This document shows, one piece after another, positions 52,684 to 61,256 of a DNA stretch of 64,000 nucleotides. Source of the stretch: an uncultured Aquimarina sp. GTDB taxonomy: Bacteria > Bacteroidota > Bacteroidia > Flavobacteriales > Flavobacteriaceae. The position numbers were made by a program, and so were the translations under genes. The DNA lies in NCBI GenBank assembly GCA_947497175.1, contig CANMFM010000007.1, positions 186,001 to 250,000 of the forward strand, read 5' to 3'. Each line of letters opens with the position of its first letter. The first letter of the stretch is position 1. Under the pieces are notes generated by a model. That model made no database searches. It had not been told where the DNA came from and saw only the letters and a list, made by a program, of their open reading frames with translations.

Positions 52684-53841
52684 ATGATTGAAGATGTTGT
52701 AGAAACGTATAGTGATCTTTTTGAAATAGATCAAAACCTTGATAGATTGGTTAAGAATATAGAACTTCTTAATTTTCTTAATCCTTTAAATATTCAACAG
52801 GAAAAAAAGAGTTTTTTTGCCTGCAAATACAGAAAAAACCCCGTATTTAACTACAGGAAAATTAAATTCAACCCTTATAAAATGCAACGGTTGTTTTTTA
52901 GTCAACGATTAGAACGTATCGAAGATGATCAAATAAGAAAATTATACCAAGATATAATTTATGAATATTCTGGTTTGATACACTGTATAGAAACTATAGG
53001 ATCTGGAAAAAGTTTTTATTACAATTCTTTAAAAGTATTTGGAACACCTAAAGAACGTGATGTAGAAAATGCTCGTTTTATTCTTCACTTTGATGATGAG
53101 CAATCTACTGAAGATGTAATAAAAAAAATCTCTGCAAATGAAGCAGAAGTATATTTCGAAGATTTTGCAAAACGATATACCTTCGATTTGAACATAAAAC
53201 AATCTACTCATATTTCGGCAGCAGCTATGGTACTCAATGCTTCTGAAACATTAGTCCTGAAAAAAAATCATACGTTTAGTGATAATGATTTAAAAGTACT
53301 GGCAAATCATGAAATTGGGGTACATTTGGTGACTACTTTTAATGGGAAAAGTCAACCTTTAAAGATTTTTTCTAATGGTTTTGTAAATAATACCGAGACT
53401 CAGGAAGGATTGGCAGTTTTTAGTGAATATATGGCGGGCTGTCTTACTTTAAAACGGATGAAAGAATTAGCGTATCGAGTAATTGCCGTAGATAGTTTAA
53501 TTAAAGGGTATGATTTTGCAGCTACTTTTGATCTATTATATAGTCAATATAAGCTAGATAGAGATGCAGCCTGGCAAATTACTTTAAGAGTACACCGGGG
53601 CGGTGGATTTACTAAAGATTATTTATACTTAACCGGGCTAAAAAAAATATATGATTTTTATTATTCTAAACAAGATATAAATCCTCTGTTAACCGGCAAA
53701 GTTACCCTTGAAAATAAAGACAGTATTATAAGGTTACAACAACTAGGATTGGCCAATAGAAGTATGCACATTACAGATTCTTTTAAACTAAATCTAAATA
53801 CGAATAAGAAACTCGACTTTATTTTAAGAAATTTGAAATAG
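52684..53841 (+). CDS. QEGLA-motif metallopeptidase (DUF1704, MATCAP-like)
   Basis: A 385-aa protein annotated in databases as flavohemoglobin expression-modulating QEGLA motif protein. It has HExxxH (LANHEIGVHLVTTF) and, further on, the QEGLA box NTETQEGLAVFSEYMAG, with the glutamate probably the third zinc ligand. The same family includes the eukaryotic MATCAP carboxypeptidases that remove C-terminal tyrosine from tubulin, so a peptidase role is plausible. It is the third gene of the ATP-grasp trio. It ends 7 bp from the convergent lipoprotein gene. Confidence 0.9.
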   Translation: MIEDVVETYSDLFEIDQNLDRLVKNIELLNFLNPLNIQQEKKSFFACKYRKNPVFNYRKIKFNPYKMQRLFFSQRLERIEDDQIRKLYQDIIYEYSGLIHCIETIGSGKSFYYNSLKVFGTPKERDVENARFILHFDDEQSTEDVIKKISANEAEVYFEDFAKRYTFDLNIKQSTHISAAAMVLNASETLVLKKNHTFSDNDLKVLANHEIGVHLVTTFNGKSQPLKIFSNGFVNNTETQEGLAVFSEYMAGCLTLKRMKELAYRVIAVDSLIKGYDFAATFDLLYSQYKLDRDAAWQITLRVHRGGGFTKDYLYLTGLKKIYDFYYSKQDINPLLTGKVTLENKDSIIRLQQLGLANRSMHITDSFKLNLNTNKKLDFILRNLK

Positions 53842-53848
53842 CTGCAGC

Positions 53849-54250
53849 TTATAATTTCTTAAATTTTTGAGCACAAGCTTCAATACATATAAGAGTAAGA
53901 ATAAGTTCTGTACCCGTCTTTTCAAAGAAAATTGTAATGACATCATCTTCGCAACCAATAGTTAACGTTTTATTTTCTAAAGAAAAAGTACCAGAACTAG
54001 TATCATCAGATGGTGTAAACACATTACATAATGAGCCATTTGCAGACGTTACTGTACCGTTATCAAAAAATTCTAATGTGAAGTCACTATCGATGAGTTG
54101 AAACGTACCACTACCGTCTCCCGGATCTACCAATTGTTCAACAAGTAACCATTTACCAACAATATCTGCACTTATATTAAGCGCATCATCATCATCAGAA
54201 CACGATCCTAATATCATAAAGCTTAAAAAAATGAATACTATACCTCTCAT
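53849..54250 (-). CDS. lipocalin-like lipoprotein
   Basis: A 133-aa lipoprotein (ATG at 54250; the ORF track adds 44 residues that do not look like a signal). The signal ends ILGSC (Cys17). VGKWLLVEQLVDPGDG is the G-x-W lipocalin-like strand, followed by FTLEFFDNGTVTS and beta strands with two cysteines. Similar to the 57716 gene product in general pattern. Function unknown. It is convergent with the QEGLA gene (7 bp). Confidence 0.78.
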   Translation of the reverse strand: MRGIVFIFLSFMILGSCSDDDDALNISADIVGKWLLVEQLVDPGDGSGTFQLIDSDFTLEFFDNGTVTSANGSLCNVFTPSDDTSSGTFSLENKTLTIGCEDDVITIFFEKTGTELILTLICIEACAQKFKKL

Positions 54251-54422
54251 GATTATCTTTTTATTCTTAGATCTCGTTTTTTTGAAATGGTTGCTTCTAC
54301 TAAATATCCTAATAAAATAATAAGTGTCGTAAACTAATATTTTATCAAGATTATAACAAAAAAGCATTGTATAGCTAATCAAAGTTTTTTACTTTCGGCG
54401 TCAATTTCTAATCATTCCTACA

Positions 54423-55505
54423 ATGAAAAACACAGCACTAACCCAAACTCATATTGCTCTAGGAGCTAAAATAGTACCTTTCGCAGGTTTTAATATGCCT
54501 GTATCCTACGAGGGTGTAAATATTGAGCACGAAACTGTTCGTAATGGAGTTGGTGTTTTTGATGTTTCACATATGGGAGAGTTTTTAATCACAGGTCCAA
54601 ATGCCTTAGATTTAATTCAAAAAATTACTTCTAATGATGCGTCTAAGTTAGTGAATGGAAAAGCACAATACAGCTGTTTACCAAATGATAAAGGGGGTAT
54701 TGTAGATGACTTAATCGTTTATAAAATTGAAGACGAAAAATACCTAATGGTCGTAAACGCCTCAAATATTGAAAAAGATTGGCAATGGATCAATAGTCAC
54801 AATACCATGAATGCCGAAATGCGTGACTTATCTGATGCATATTCTTTATTAGCAATCCAGGGCCCAAAAGCTATTGCGGCAATGCAATCGTTAACTTCTG
54901 TTGATTTAGAAAAATTGAAATTTTACACTTTTGAAATAGCTGACTTTGCTGGGATAGAACATGTTATCATTTCTGCTACTGGATATACGGGAAGTGGCGG
55001 TTTCGAAATTTACTGTAAAAACTCTGAGGCGCAACAAATATGGGATAAGGTTTTTGAGGCTGGAGCTGATTTTGGTATCAAACCAATAGGACTGGCAGCA
55101 AGAGATACCTTACGATTAGAAATGGGATATTGCCTATACGGTAATGATATTAATGAAACAACCTCTCCTATCGAAGCTGGATTAGGATGGATTACTAAAT
55201 TTTCTAAAGATTTTATCAATGCAGATGCTTTAGCCAAAGAAAAAGAACGGGGAGCAGAGCGTAAGTTAGTTGGTTTTGAGCTTGATGAGCGTGGTATTCC
55301 TCGTCATGATTACGATATTGTTGATGGTAATGGTAATACTATTGGTATAGTAACCTCGGGTACTATGTCTCCTTCTCTAGGAAAAGGCATAGGACTAGGT
55401 TATGTACCTTCTGTTTTTGCAACACCAGGAAGCAAAATTTATATTCAGGTTCGAAAAAAAGCAATTCCGGCAACAGTAATAAAGTTACCTTTTTATAAAG
55501 GATAA
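54423..55505 (+). CDS. gcvT: aminomethyltransferase (glycine cleavage system T protein)
   Basis: A 360-aa tetrahydrofolate-dependent protein that transfers the methylene group from aminomethyl-lipoyl H protein, releasing ammonia. Markers are [30 protein letters not shown] and SGGFEIYCK, plus [19 protein letters not shown] (catalytic Asp region) and [21 protein letters not shown]. The length is normal. No gcvH/gcvP is present here, as often in Bacteroidota, where they are dispersed. A strong terminator follows. Confidence 0.96.
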   Translation: MKNTALTQTHIALGAKIVPFAGFNMPVSYEGVNIEHETVRNGVGVFDVSHMGEFLITGPNALDLIQKITSNDASKLVNGKAQYSCLPNDKGGIVDDLIVYKIEDEKYLMVVNASNIEKDWQWINSHNTMNAEMRDLSDAYSLLAIQGPKAIAAMQSLTSVDLEKLKFYTFEIADFAGIEHVIISATGYTGSGGFEIYCKNSEAQQIWDKVFEAGADFGIKPIGLAARDTLRLEMGYCLYGNDINETTSPIEAGLGWITKFSKDFINADALAKEKERGAERKLVGFELDERGIPRHDYDIVDGNGNTIGIVTSGTMSPSLGKGIGLGYVPSVFATPGSKIYIQVRKKAIPATVIKLPFYKG

Positions 55506-55529
55506 CCTTACAATAAACATTACAATTCT

Positions 55530-55574
55530 TAAGTTTCAAAGTTACATCTGTAATTTTTGAAACTTAGTTTTTTT
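55530..55574 (+). terminator. terminator of gcvT
   Basis: TAAGTTTCAAA (55530-55540) pairs with TTTGAAACTTA around a partly paired loop, followed by TTAGTTTTTTTA. Confidence 0.85.
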
Positions 55575-55588
55575 ATACGTTATCATAT

Positions 55589-56404
55589 TTGAAAAAAATT
55601 CTCATCATAGGAGCCAGTGGTTTTATAGGAAACGCTCTTTATAAAGAGCTCAACTCCTATTTTGATACCTATGGTACATATCACACTGATAATACGTTTT
55701 TTGACAAAAATCAAAAGTTTTTTCAGTATGATATGGAGACCGAAGATATTGCAATCTTACTAGATAATCTTAAACCTACCATTATTATTGCCGCTTTAAG
55801 AGGCAATTTCAATTCGCAGTTAGATGCACATCAACGTATGATAAATTGGATTAAAAATCATAAATGTAGGCTTTTATTTATCTCTAGTGCCAATGTATTT
55901 GATTCGTTTAGCAATTACCCATCGTATGAATATGATAAAACCCTTAGCGACAGTGTTTTTGGGAGATTTAAAATCAAAATAGAGAATGCATTAATGCGAT
56001 TGCCCACGCACAAATATGTTATAGCTAGAGTGCCTATGATTTTTGGGGCTGCAAGCCCAAGGGTACAAGAACTTAAAACACTTCATGATCTCAAAGCGCC
56101 GGTAGAAGTATTTCCAAATGTAATTATAAACGCTACTACGATATTAAAATTCACACAACAGATACATTATATTATAAATCGCAGTAAAAAAGGAGTTTTT
56201 CATTTGGGAAGCACCGATCTAATTTATCATTTTGACCTTATCAAAGAGATCTATGACATGCTACAGTTAGAAGATCCTATTTTTAAACAAGTATACGACT
56301 CTAATAATGATCGCTACCTGGCTGTGTTACCCAGAGATAATAAACTGCCCAAAAATCTTCAAATCACAACACAACAAGTGATTGATTCGGTAATGATAAA
56401 ATGA
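55589..56404 (+). CDS. NAD(P)-dependent epimerase/dehydratase (RmlD-like)
   Basis: A 271-aa extended SDR. The cofactor site is IIGASGFIGNAL, and RGNFNSQLDAHQRM, LLFISSANVFDS, YEYDKT and VARVPMIFGAASP resemble dTDP-4-dehydrorhamnose reductase/sugar-nucleotide reductases. The only good start is TTG at 55589, just 15 bp after the gcvT terminator; no upstream ATG is in frame. The substrate is unknown. It precedes a DCC-family gene by 58 bp. Confidence 0.8.
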   Translation: MKKILIIGASGFIGNALYKELNSYFDTYGTYHTDNTFFDKNQKFFQYDMETEDIAILLDNLKPTIIIAALRGNFNSQLDAHQRMINWIKNHKCRLLFISSANVFDSFSNYPSYEYDKTLSDSVFGRFKIKIENALMRLPTHKYVIARVPMIFGAASPRVQELKTLHDLKAPVEVFPNVIINATTILKFTQQIHYIINRSKKGVFHLGSTDLIYHFDLIKEIYDMLQLEDPIFKQVYDSNNDRYLAVLPRDNKLPKNLQITTQQVIDSVMIK

Positions 56405-56462
56405 TTCTTAAGGAACTCATAATTGAGTATTTGTTATTCATAATTCATAGTATCTTTACAAT

Positions 56463-56882
56463 ATGATTGAAGAAGGAAAAAAAATCATCCTATTTGACGG
56501 TGTCTGTAACTTATGTAATGACTCGATTAATTTTGTGATAAAACGGGATAAAAAAGACATTTTTAGATATGCTTCTTTACAGAGTGAAATTGGTCAACGA
56601 CTACTTAAAGAAAGAGACATAGATATTTCAAAAATAGACTCTATACTTTTGATAGACCCCTCTGTTGCCTATTATTATAAATCAACAGCTGCTTTGCAAA
56701 TTGCAAAACAGCTGTCTGGTATATACCCTTTACTTTCTGCTTTTTTTATTTTTCCGAGATTTTTTAGAGATTGGATTTATGACATTATTGCTAAAAACAG
56801 GTACAAATGGTTTGGCAAAAAAGATGCGTGTATGATTCCGACACCAGAACTTAGAGCCCTTTTTATTGATCAAAATACGTGA
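56463..56882 (+). CDS. DCC family thiol-disulfide oxidoreductase (DUF393)
   Basis: A 139-aa protein with the DxxCxxC signature: IILFDGVCNLCNDSINFVI. RDKKDIFRYASLQSEIG and SILLIDPS follow, and the C-terminal portion (WIYDIIAKNRYKWFGKKDAC) is standard for the family. It is thought to be a thioredoxin-fold redox protein. It may be membrane-associated through the hydrophobic stretch LLSAFFIFPRFF. Confidence 0.9.
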   Translation: MIEEGKKIILFDGVCNLCNDSINFVIKRDKKDIFRYASLQSEIGQRLLKERDIDISKIDSILLIDPSVAYYYKSTAALQIAKQLSGIYPLLSAFFIFPRFFRDWIYDIIAKNRYKWFGKKDACMIPTPELRALFIDQNT

Positions 56883-56912
56883 TCAACGTAAACTAACTCC
56901 CAGTCTGTCTAT

Positions 56913-57065
56913 TTATTGTGATATCGATTGAGAATTAATAGTTGCATCCTGTACTTTCATAGTGATACGTTCCTTCTGTATTTTATTCATATTATCAATA
57001 TGTACAAAAATCAAACAAAACATTGTAAAACAGATTAATGCAATAGGTAGTAAAAATTGTTTCAT
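56913..57065 (-). CDS. 50-aa single-span membrane peptide, paralogue of the 57292 gene
   Basis: Not in the ORF track. ATG at 57065 gives MKQFLLPIALICFTMFCLIFVHIDNMNKIQ... (50 aa). It is clearly homologous to the 63-aa product at 57292-57483 (MKQFILPISLISFAVICLSIVHIDNVNKLE...), with the hydrophobic N-terminal helix and the HIDN-x-NK segment kept. The homology of two adjacent small ORFs is good evidence that both are real genes. Each has one membrane-spanning helix and a short polar tail outside. Function unknown. Confidence 0.72.
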   Translation of the reverse strand: MKQFLLPIALICFTMFCLIFVHIDNMNKIQKERITMKVQDATINSQSISQ

Positions 57066-57291
57066 ACCGTTATACTTTCTAGATTTAATTTGATTTGGAG
57101 CAAAAAAACCTTATTCATATTACGGTTTAAAAGTAATCATATAAGCTAATTGCATCCAATACCCTTCTATAATTCGTAACAAACCAATTAGAATTCGTTA
57201 GATTATTTTAAGAAAAGAATTAAAACAACCTAAATCATCTCATCTTGAACTCAGATTTAGATAAATACACAATTGAATCCTTTCTTATTCT

Positions 57292-57483
57292 TCATTTAGT
57301 TATTACAATATCATCTTTAAGACTAGATTGATTTGATTTGCTCTCTATAGATACATCGATTTGATGTTTTTTTCTCAATTCATCAGATTGAGATTCTAAC
57401 TTATTTACATTATCTATATGTACAATACTAAGACATATAACAGCAAATGAAATAAGAGATATGGGTAGGATGAACTGTTTCAT
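57292..57483 (-). CDS. 63-aa single-span membrane peptide, paralogue of the 56913 gene
   Basis: A 63-aa protein. Residues 1-22 are a hydrophobic helix (MKQFILPISLISFAVICLSIV), followed by HIDNVNKLESQSDELRKKHQ, a charged, probably helical region, and a Ser-rich end. A shorter paralogue is 226 bp downstream on the same strand. The upstream region carries a GC-rich palindrome pair (57553-57590). Function unknown; signal-anchor peptide, small toxin or regulator are all possible. Confidence 0.72.
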   Translation of the reverse strand: MKQFILPISLISFAVICLSIVHIDNVNKLESQSDELRKKHQIDVSIESKSNQSSLKDDIVITK

Positions 57484-57552
57484 TTTAAGCGAGTATTAAT
57501 TTGTGTGGTATAGTGATGTAACAAAAGTATGTATTAGAACAATGCTATGTAA

Positions 57553-57590
57553 GGGGAGTTTACCTATAAATGGAAAGGGGGTTTTCCCCC
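57553..57590 (-). promoter_or_regulatory. GC-rich palindrome pair, putative operator (copy C)
   Basis: AGGGGG-TTTT-CCCCCT (57576-57591) has 6-bp arms and is the strongest of the set; GGGGAGTTTACC (57553-57564) is a weaker half. Located 70-107 bp upstream of the 63-aa membrane peptide gene. Compare copies A (4294-4320) and B (27687-27738). Confidence 0.4.
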
Positions 57591-57715
57591 TATTAGGTAA
57601 GTTAAACTAAAATGCTACCTCAGTTGCTCAACCAAAACACTGCTATACTTTAAAATGGAACCTCACGGATAGTAAAACTCCCTTGAGGTTGTATATTCTT
57701 CAATTTTGATCCTAC

Positions 57716-58135
57716 CTAACGTGTAAATTCATATAGGAAGCCATCTCTAAATTGTTCATCAATAGTAAATTTAGTGTTGATAATATTCAAATTACCAATA
57801 CTAACTTCATTAACAATCAATTCTTGAACACCATTTGTTATTTGTATCGAGTAATTATAAGTTCCGGTAGATAGACTATCTTCTAAATTATTGTCTGTAT
57901 TATTATTAACAACATCTATAGTTTTAGAAGTTTCATCAAAATTCCAAACAATAGTTCCTGCCTCAAAAATATGATCCACACCTAAAAAACCTCCAGTCAC
58001 AGCAATAAGATTCCATTCCCCTTCTATTCCCAACGAATTTGGGTCAGGAACATCAACAGTTATCTCATTATCATCATTCTTACAGCTAAAAAGTGATAAA
58101 AAAAATAATATTCCGATTACATATTTCATCTTCAA
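57716..58135 (-). CDS. lipocalin-like lipoprotein
   Basis: A 139-aa lipoprotein (signal ending LSLFSC, Cys18). EGEWNLIAVTGGFLGVDH gives the G-x-W strand, then TIVWNFDETSKTIDVV and TGTYNYSIQ continue the beta pattern. Unknown function. A weak hairpin (AACCTCA...TGAGGTT, 57661-57690) lies just downstream and may be its terminator. Confidence 0.75.
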   Translation of the reverse strand: MKMKYVIGILFFLSLFSCKNDDNEITVDVPDPNSLGIEGEWNLIAVTGGFLGVDHIFEAGTIVWNFDETSKTIDVVNNNTDNNLEDSLSTGTYNYSIQITNGVQELIVNEVSIGNLNIINTKFTIDEQFRDGFLYEFTR

Positions 58136-58216
58136 TTTCTTTTAAGCTAATAGACTTATAACTATTGATGAAGTACTTTTAGTGTATGTATTGCAAAATT
58201 AATAGTTACATTGTGC

Positions 58217-59662
58217 TTACGACAATGCTTTTGCGATATGCTCAATTTCTGCAAGCAGAGCCAAAAGATCTGATTCTTGAGTCAGTGGATTCATGAATGT
58301 GGTTCTAAGATAAAGTTCACCACCTATACGTGTTTGCACAATATAAAATGTGCCAGAAGTGATTAGTTTTTCTCTAATTTCTCCATTTACCGCGTTAGTG
58401 TCTAATGCAACTACACCCCTATATCTGAAATTAACAATATTAGCTTCGGGCATTATGGCCAATTCAAAATTAGGTCTTTCTTTTATAAGTTTTGCAAACG
58501 TTGAAGCTAGGTCATATAAATACTCAATATTTTGTTTAAAGACTTTTTCGCCGAAACTCTTAAGGATAGCATATATTTTTATAGACATCATCAATTTGGT
58601 GCATTCAAAAGTTCGTTTCCCTGAATTATACCATTCCTTGGTTTGTTGCGAATCCCATAAATACTGTGCTTTTTGTTCAAAAGTTTGATAGGCATCTTCG
58701 GCTTTTTTAAAAATCAATCCCGTATTCAATGCCGGAGTCATTAACATCTTATGAAAATCAATGACCACAGAATCCGCTCTAGAGATACCATCTACTAGAT
58801 GTTTATACTTTTCAGAAAAAACCACTGCAGCGCCATGAGCACCATCCACATGAAACCAAAGATTATGTTCTTCTGCAAAATCTGCCAGGAAATTCAAATC
58901 ATCATACGATCCGGTAGCCGTAGAACAGGCACAACCAACCACCGCAATAACATGTAGGCCTTCTGATATCGCTTTATTATAATAACTTTCTAATACACTA
59001 GTATTTATTTTGTACTGATCATCTACCGGTATTTTAATGATACCTTCACTACCCAGGCCAAGGATTCTCGCCGCCCGATCAATACAATAATGCGCTTCTT
59101 CAGAAACCAATACTGCGAGCTTCTCCTGATGCCCCTGTTCCCAGACAGACGAAGGTGCTTTTGCTTTGCGAGCAGCTAACAAGGCCGTAAGATTAGCTAA
59201 CGTTCCACCAGAGGTAAGAAACCCAGAGGCATCCCCTATGGAGTACCCTATTTTTTTGGCTACATCATCTGTGACTACTTTTTCTATTGCGTTTGCAGCC
59301 ATTCCCATTTCATAGACCCCGGTTCCATTACTCAATACATCAGATATTAAACCGGCTAATCCTGATACCAAAGCCGGAACAGCCACCTGGTGCCCCATAT
59401 ACCTTGGATGATGAACATTGATAGAATGTTCAAGAATATATTGAAAAACATCTTTAATATCCGAATCTGATGAAAAGTCCTGTTGCCAAAATGATAGTTC
59501 ATCTTCTGGATCCCGATAAGACAGAACCGGATAATTTATATCTGTTTGAGTTTTTTCCAGATGATCTGCAAGCATATCGACAACAAAATGCCCCAATTCT
59601 CTAAAATCTGAAGGATCAGAGGCTTTTTCTAGTGCACTCGATTTTGGCATTTTATTTTGCAT
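58217..59662 (-). CDS. PLP-dependent group II amino-acid decarboxylase
   Basis: A 481-aa PLP enzyme (ATG at 59662, MQNKMPKSS; the ORF track starts at a TTG). The PLP lysine is in DFHKMLMTP. GGTLANLTALLAARKAK and HVDGAHGAAVVFSE (the Asp-Ala-His motif) define the group II decarboxylase fold shared by aromatic-amino-acid, glutamate and 2,4-diaminobutyrate decarboxylases. The substrate is uncertain. A dicarboxylate/amino-acid symporter gene lies 73 bp upstream, so an acidic amino acid is plausible. Confidence 0.88.
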   Translation of the reverse strand: MQNKMPKSSALEKASDPSDFRELGHFVVDMLADHLEKTQTDINYPVLSYRDPEDELSFWQQDFSSDSDIKDVFQYILEHSINVHHPRYMGHQVAVPALVSGLAGLISDVLSNGTGVYEMGMAANAIEKVVTDDVAKKIGYSIGDASGFLTSGGTLANLTALLAARKAKAPSSVWEQGHQEKLAVLVSEEAHYCIDRAARILGLGSEGIIKIPVDDQYKINTSVLESYYNKAISEGLHVIAVVGCACSTATGSYDDLNFLADFAEEHNLWFHVDGAHGAAVVFSEKYKHLVDGISRADSVVIDFHKMLMTPALNTGLIFKKAEDAYQTFEQKAQYLWDSQQTKEWYNSGKRTFECTKLMMSIKIYAILKSFGEKVFKQNIEYLYDLASTFAKLIKERPNFELAIMPEANIVNFRYRGVVALDTNAVNGEIREKLITSGTFYIVQTRIGGELYLRTTFMNPLTQESDLLALLAEIEHIAKALS

Positions 59663-59735
59663 CTTTATATTCTTGATCAATGATTTCCTGATAAACCACT
59701 TGGTCTAGATACCTTTGACCTGCATAGGCATACTA

Positions 59736-61064
59736 TTATTTGATGTCGTCATAATGATCATCCCATTCTTTTACTTTAGGATCTCCAAGTTTTCCCACTG
59801 ATTTTGCAACGATCATAGATACGGTAGCATCTCCGGTAACATTAATAGTCGTTCTCAACATGTCCAGAGGTCTGTCAACAGCAAAGATTAACGCCAAACC
59901 AATCGGCAATTTATCTGAAGGAAAGCCTATAGCTTCAAGAACGATCACAAGCATCACCATTCCTGCTCCAGGAACCGCTGCAGAACCGATAGATGCCAAT
60001 AATGCGGTTAATACTATCGTAATCTGATTACTGAAGGTTAGCCCTTCTGGCCATAACACTTGCATAATAAATACAGATGCCACTGCTTGATATAAACTAG
60101 TCCCGTCCATGTTTATAGTTGCTCCTACCGGTAATACAAAACTTGACACCTCTTTATCCACACCAATATGCTCTTCAACTCTTTCCATGGTTACAGGAAG
60201 TGTAGCTGCACTAGAACTTGTAGAAAAAGCCAATAATTGAGCCGGGCTAATTTGTTTTAAAAACCAAAGTGGTGATTTTTTAGTAATTACTGCAACCAGT
60301 AAACAATAAAAAACAATCATTAATAGCAAACCAAAAACTACTACACCTGCATATTTTAAAAGTGCAAGTAAAATATCGGGATCATCAGAAGTAACCACAA
60401 CATTTGCCAATAGCGCAAAAACGGCATATGGCGCAGTAAGCATAATAAGATCTACCATCTTTAGTACAACTTCATTTAGGCTATCAAAAAAGTTTTTCAA
60501 AGGCTCTGACTGCTCAGGTTTTACCAATAACATGCTAATTCCCAGAAAAATAGCAAAAAATATCACCTGAAGCATCAGCTTATTATTACTCATGGCAGCC
60601 ACTGCATTTTGAGGTACCATATCCACAACAAATTGTAGTGGGCCACTTTCTTTTTGTCTTCCGGCCTCTGCAATACGCTCTGATATTTTTGAACTACTTG
60701 CATACTCAGAGGTCAACTTCTCAATGGTTTCAGGAGTAATTCCTTCTCCTGGTTTGGCAATATTTACGATCAATAATCCGATAGTTATGGCTATAACGGT
60801 TGTAATGATATAAATAAGTATTGTTCTTCCTCCAATGGTTTTAAACTTAGAGATATCTTTTAGATCAGAAATACCTTTTATTAGAGAGGCCAGAATTAGT
60901 GGTACTGCTATTAATTTCAATAGATTAACAAAAATAGTCCCCAATGGTGCAATCCAATCTCCTGTAAATCCTTTTCCCCATGAAAGGAACGTCATAATAA
61001 ATCCAAACAATATACCCGCTACCATTCCGATAACGATTTGCCAGTGCAGTGCAATTTTTTTCAT
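59736..61064 (-). CDS. dicarboxylate/amino acid:cation symporter (DAACS)
   Basis: A 442-aa membrane transporter of the GltP/DctA family. The reentrant-loop motif STSSSAATLPVTMERVEEHIG and the NMDGTSLYQAV signature (transport core) are present. About eight transmembrane helices and two hairpins are visible. It imports glutamate, aspartate or C4-dicarboxylates with Na+ or H+. It precedes the decarboxylase gene. Confidence 0.92.
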   Translation of the reverse strand: MKKIALHWQIVIGMVAGILFGFIMTFLSWGKGFTGDWIAPLGTIFVNLLKLIAVPLILASLIKGISDLKDISKFKTIGGRTILIYIITTVIAITIGLLIVNIAKPGEGITPETIEKLTSEYASSSKISERIAEAGRQKESGPLQFVVDMVPQNAVAAMSNNKLMLQVIFFAIFLGISMLLVKPEQSEPLKNFFDSLNEVVLKMVDLIMLTAPYAVFALLANVVVTSDDPDILLALLKYAGVVVFGLLLMIVFYCLLVAVITKKSPLWFLKQISPAQLLAFSTSSSAATLPVTMERVEEHIGVDKEVSSFVLPVGATINMDGTSLYQAVASVFIMQVLWPEGLTFSNQITIVLTALLASIGSAAVPGAGMVMLVIVLEAIGFPSDKLPIGLALIFAVDRPLDMLRTTINVTGDATVSMIVAKSVGKLGDPKVKEWDDHYDDIK

Positions 61065-61155
61065 GCGAATTTTTTAATAATTAAGCCAAACAGCGTCGAA
61101 GATATAAATTAAAAACAAAAAAAGTACATAGAAATTCTGTTTTACTTAGGATTCG

Positions 61156-61256
61156 ATACGATGAAAATCAAAATTAGAGACGTGTTCTCTTTACGTCATC
61201 GTATGTTTTTCTAATCATATTTACTTTCTGTAATAGAAAGAAAGTAAATATGATTA
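61156..61256. repeat. two consecutive inverted repeats at the aroC 3-prime end
   Basis: ATACGATGA (61156-61164) and TCATCGTAT (61196-61204) are 9-bp arms. Next to them TAATCATATTTACTTTCT (61212-61229) and AGAAAGTAAATATGATTA (61239-61256) form an 18-bp perfect stem with a 9-nt loop that overlaps the aroC stop codon. A T-run follows on the plus strand, not the minus, so it is not a classic aroC terminator. Confidence 0.6.

Noticed and set aside
54251-54382. 44-residue extension of the 53849 lipoprotein
   Set aside because: The internal ATG gives a perfect lipoprotein signal, while the extension is basic and not signal-like.
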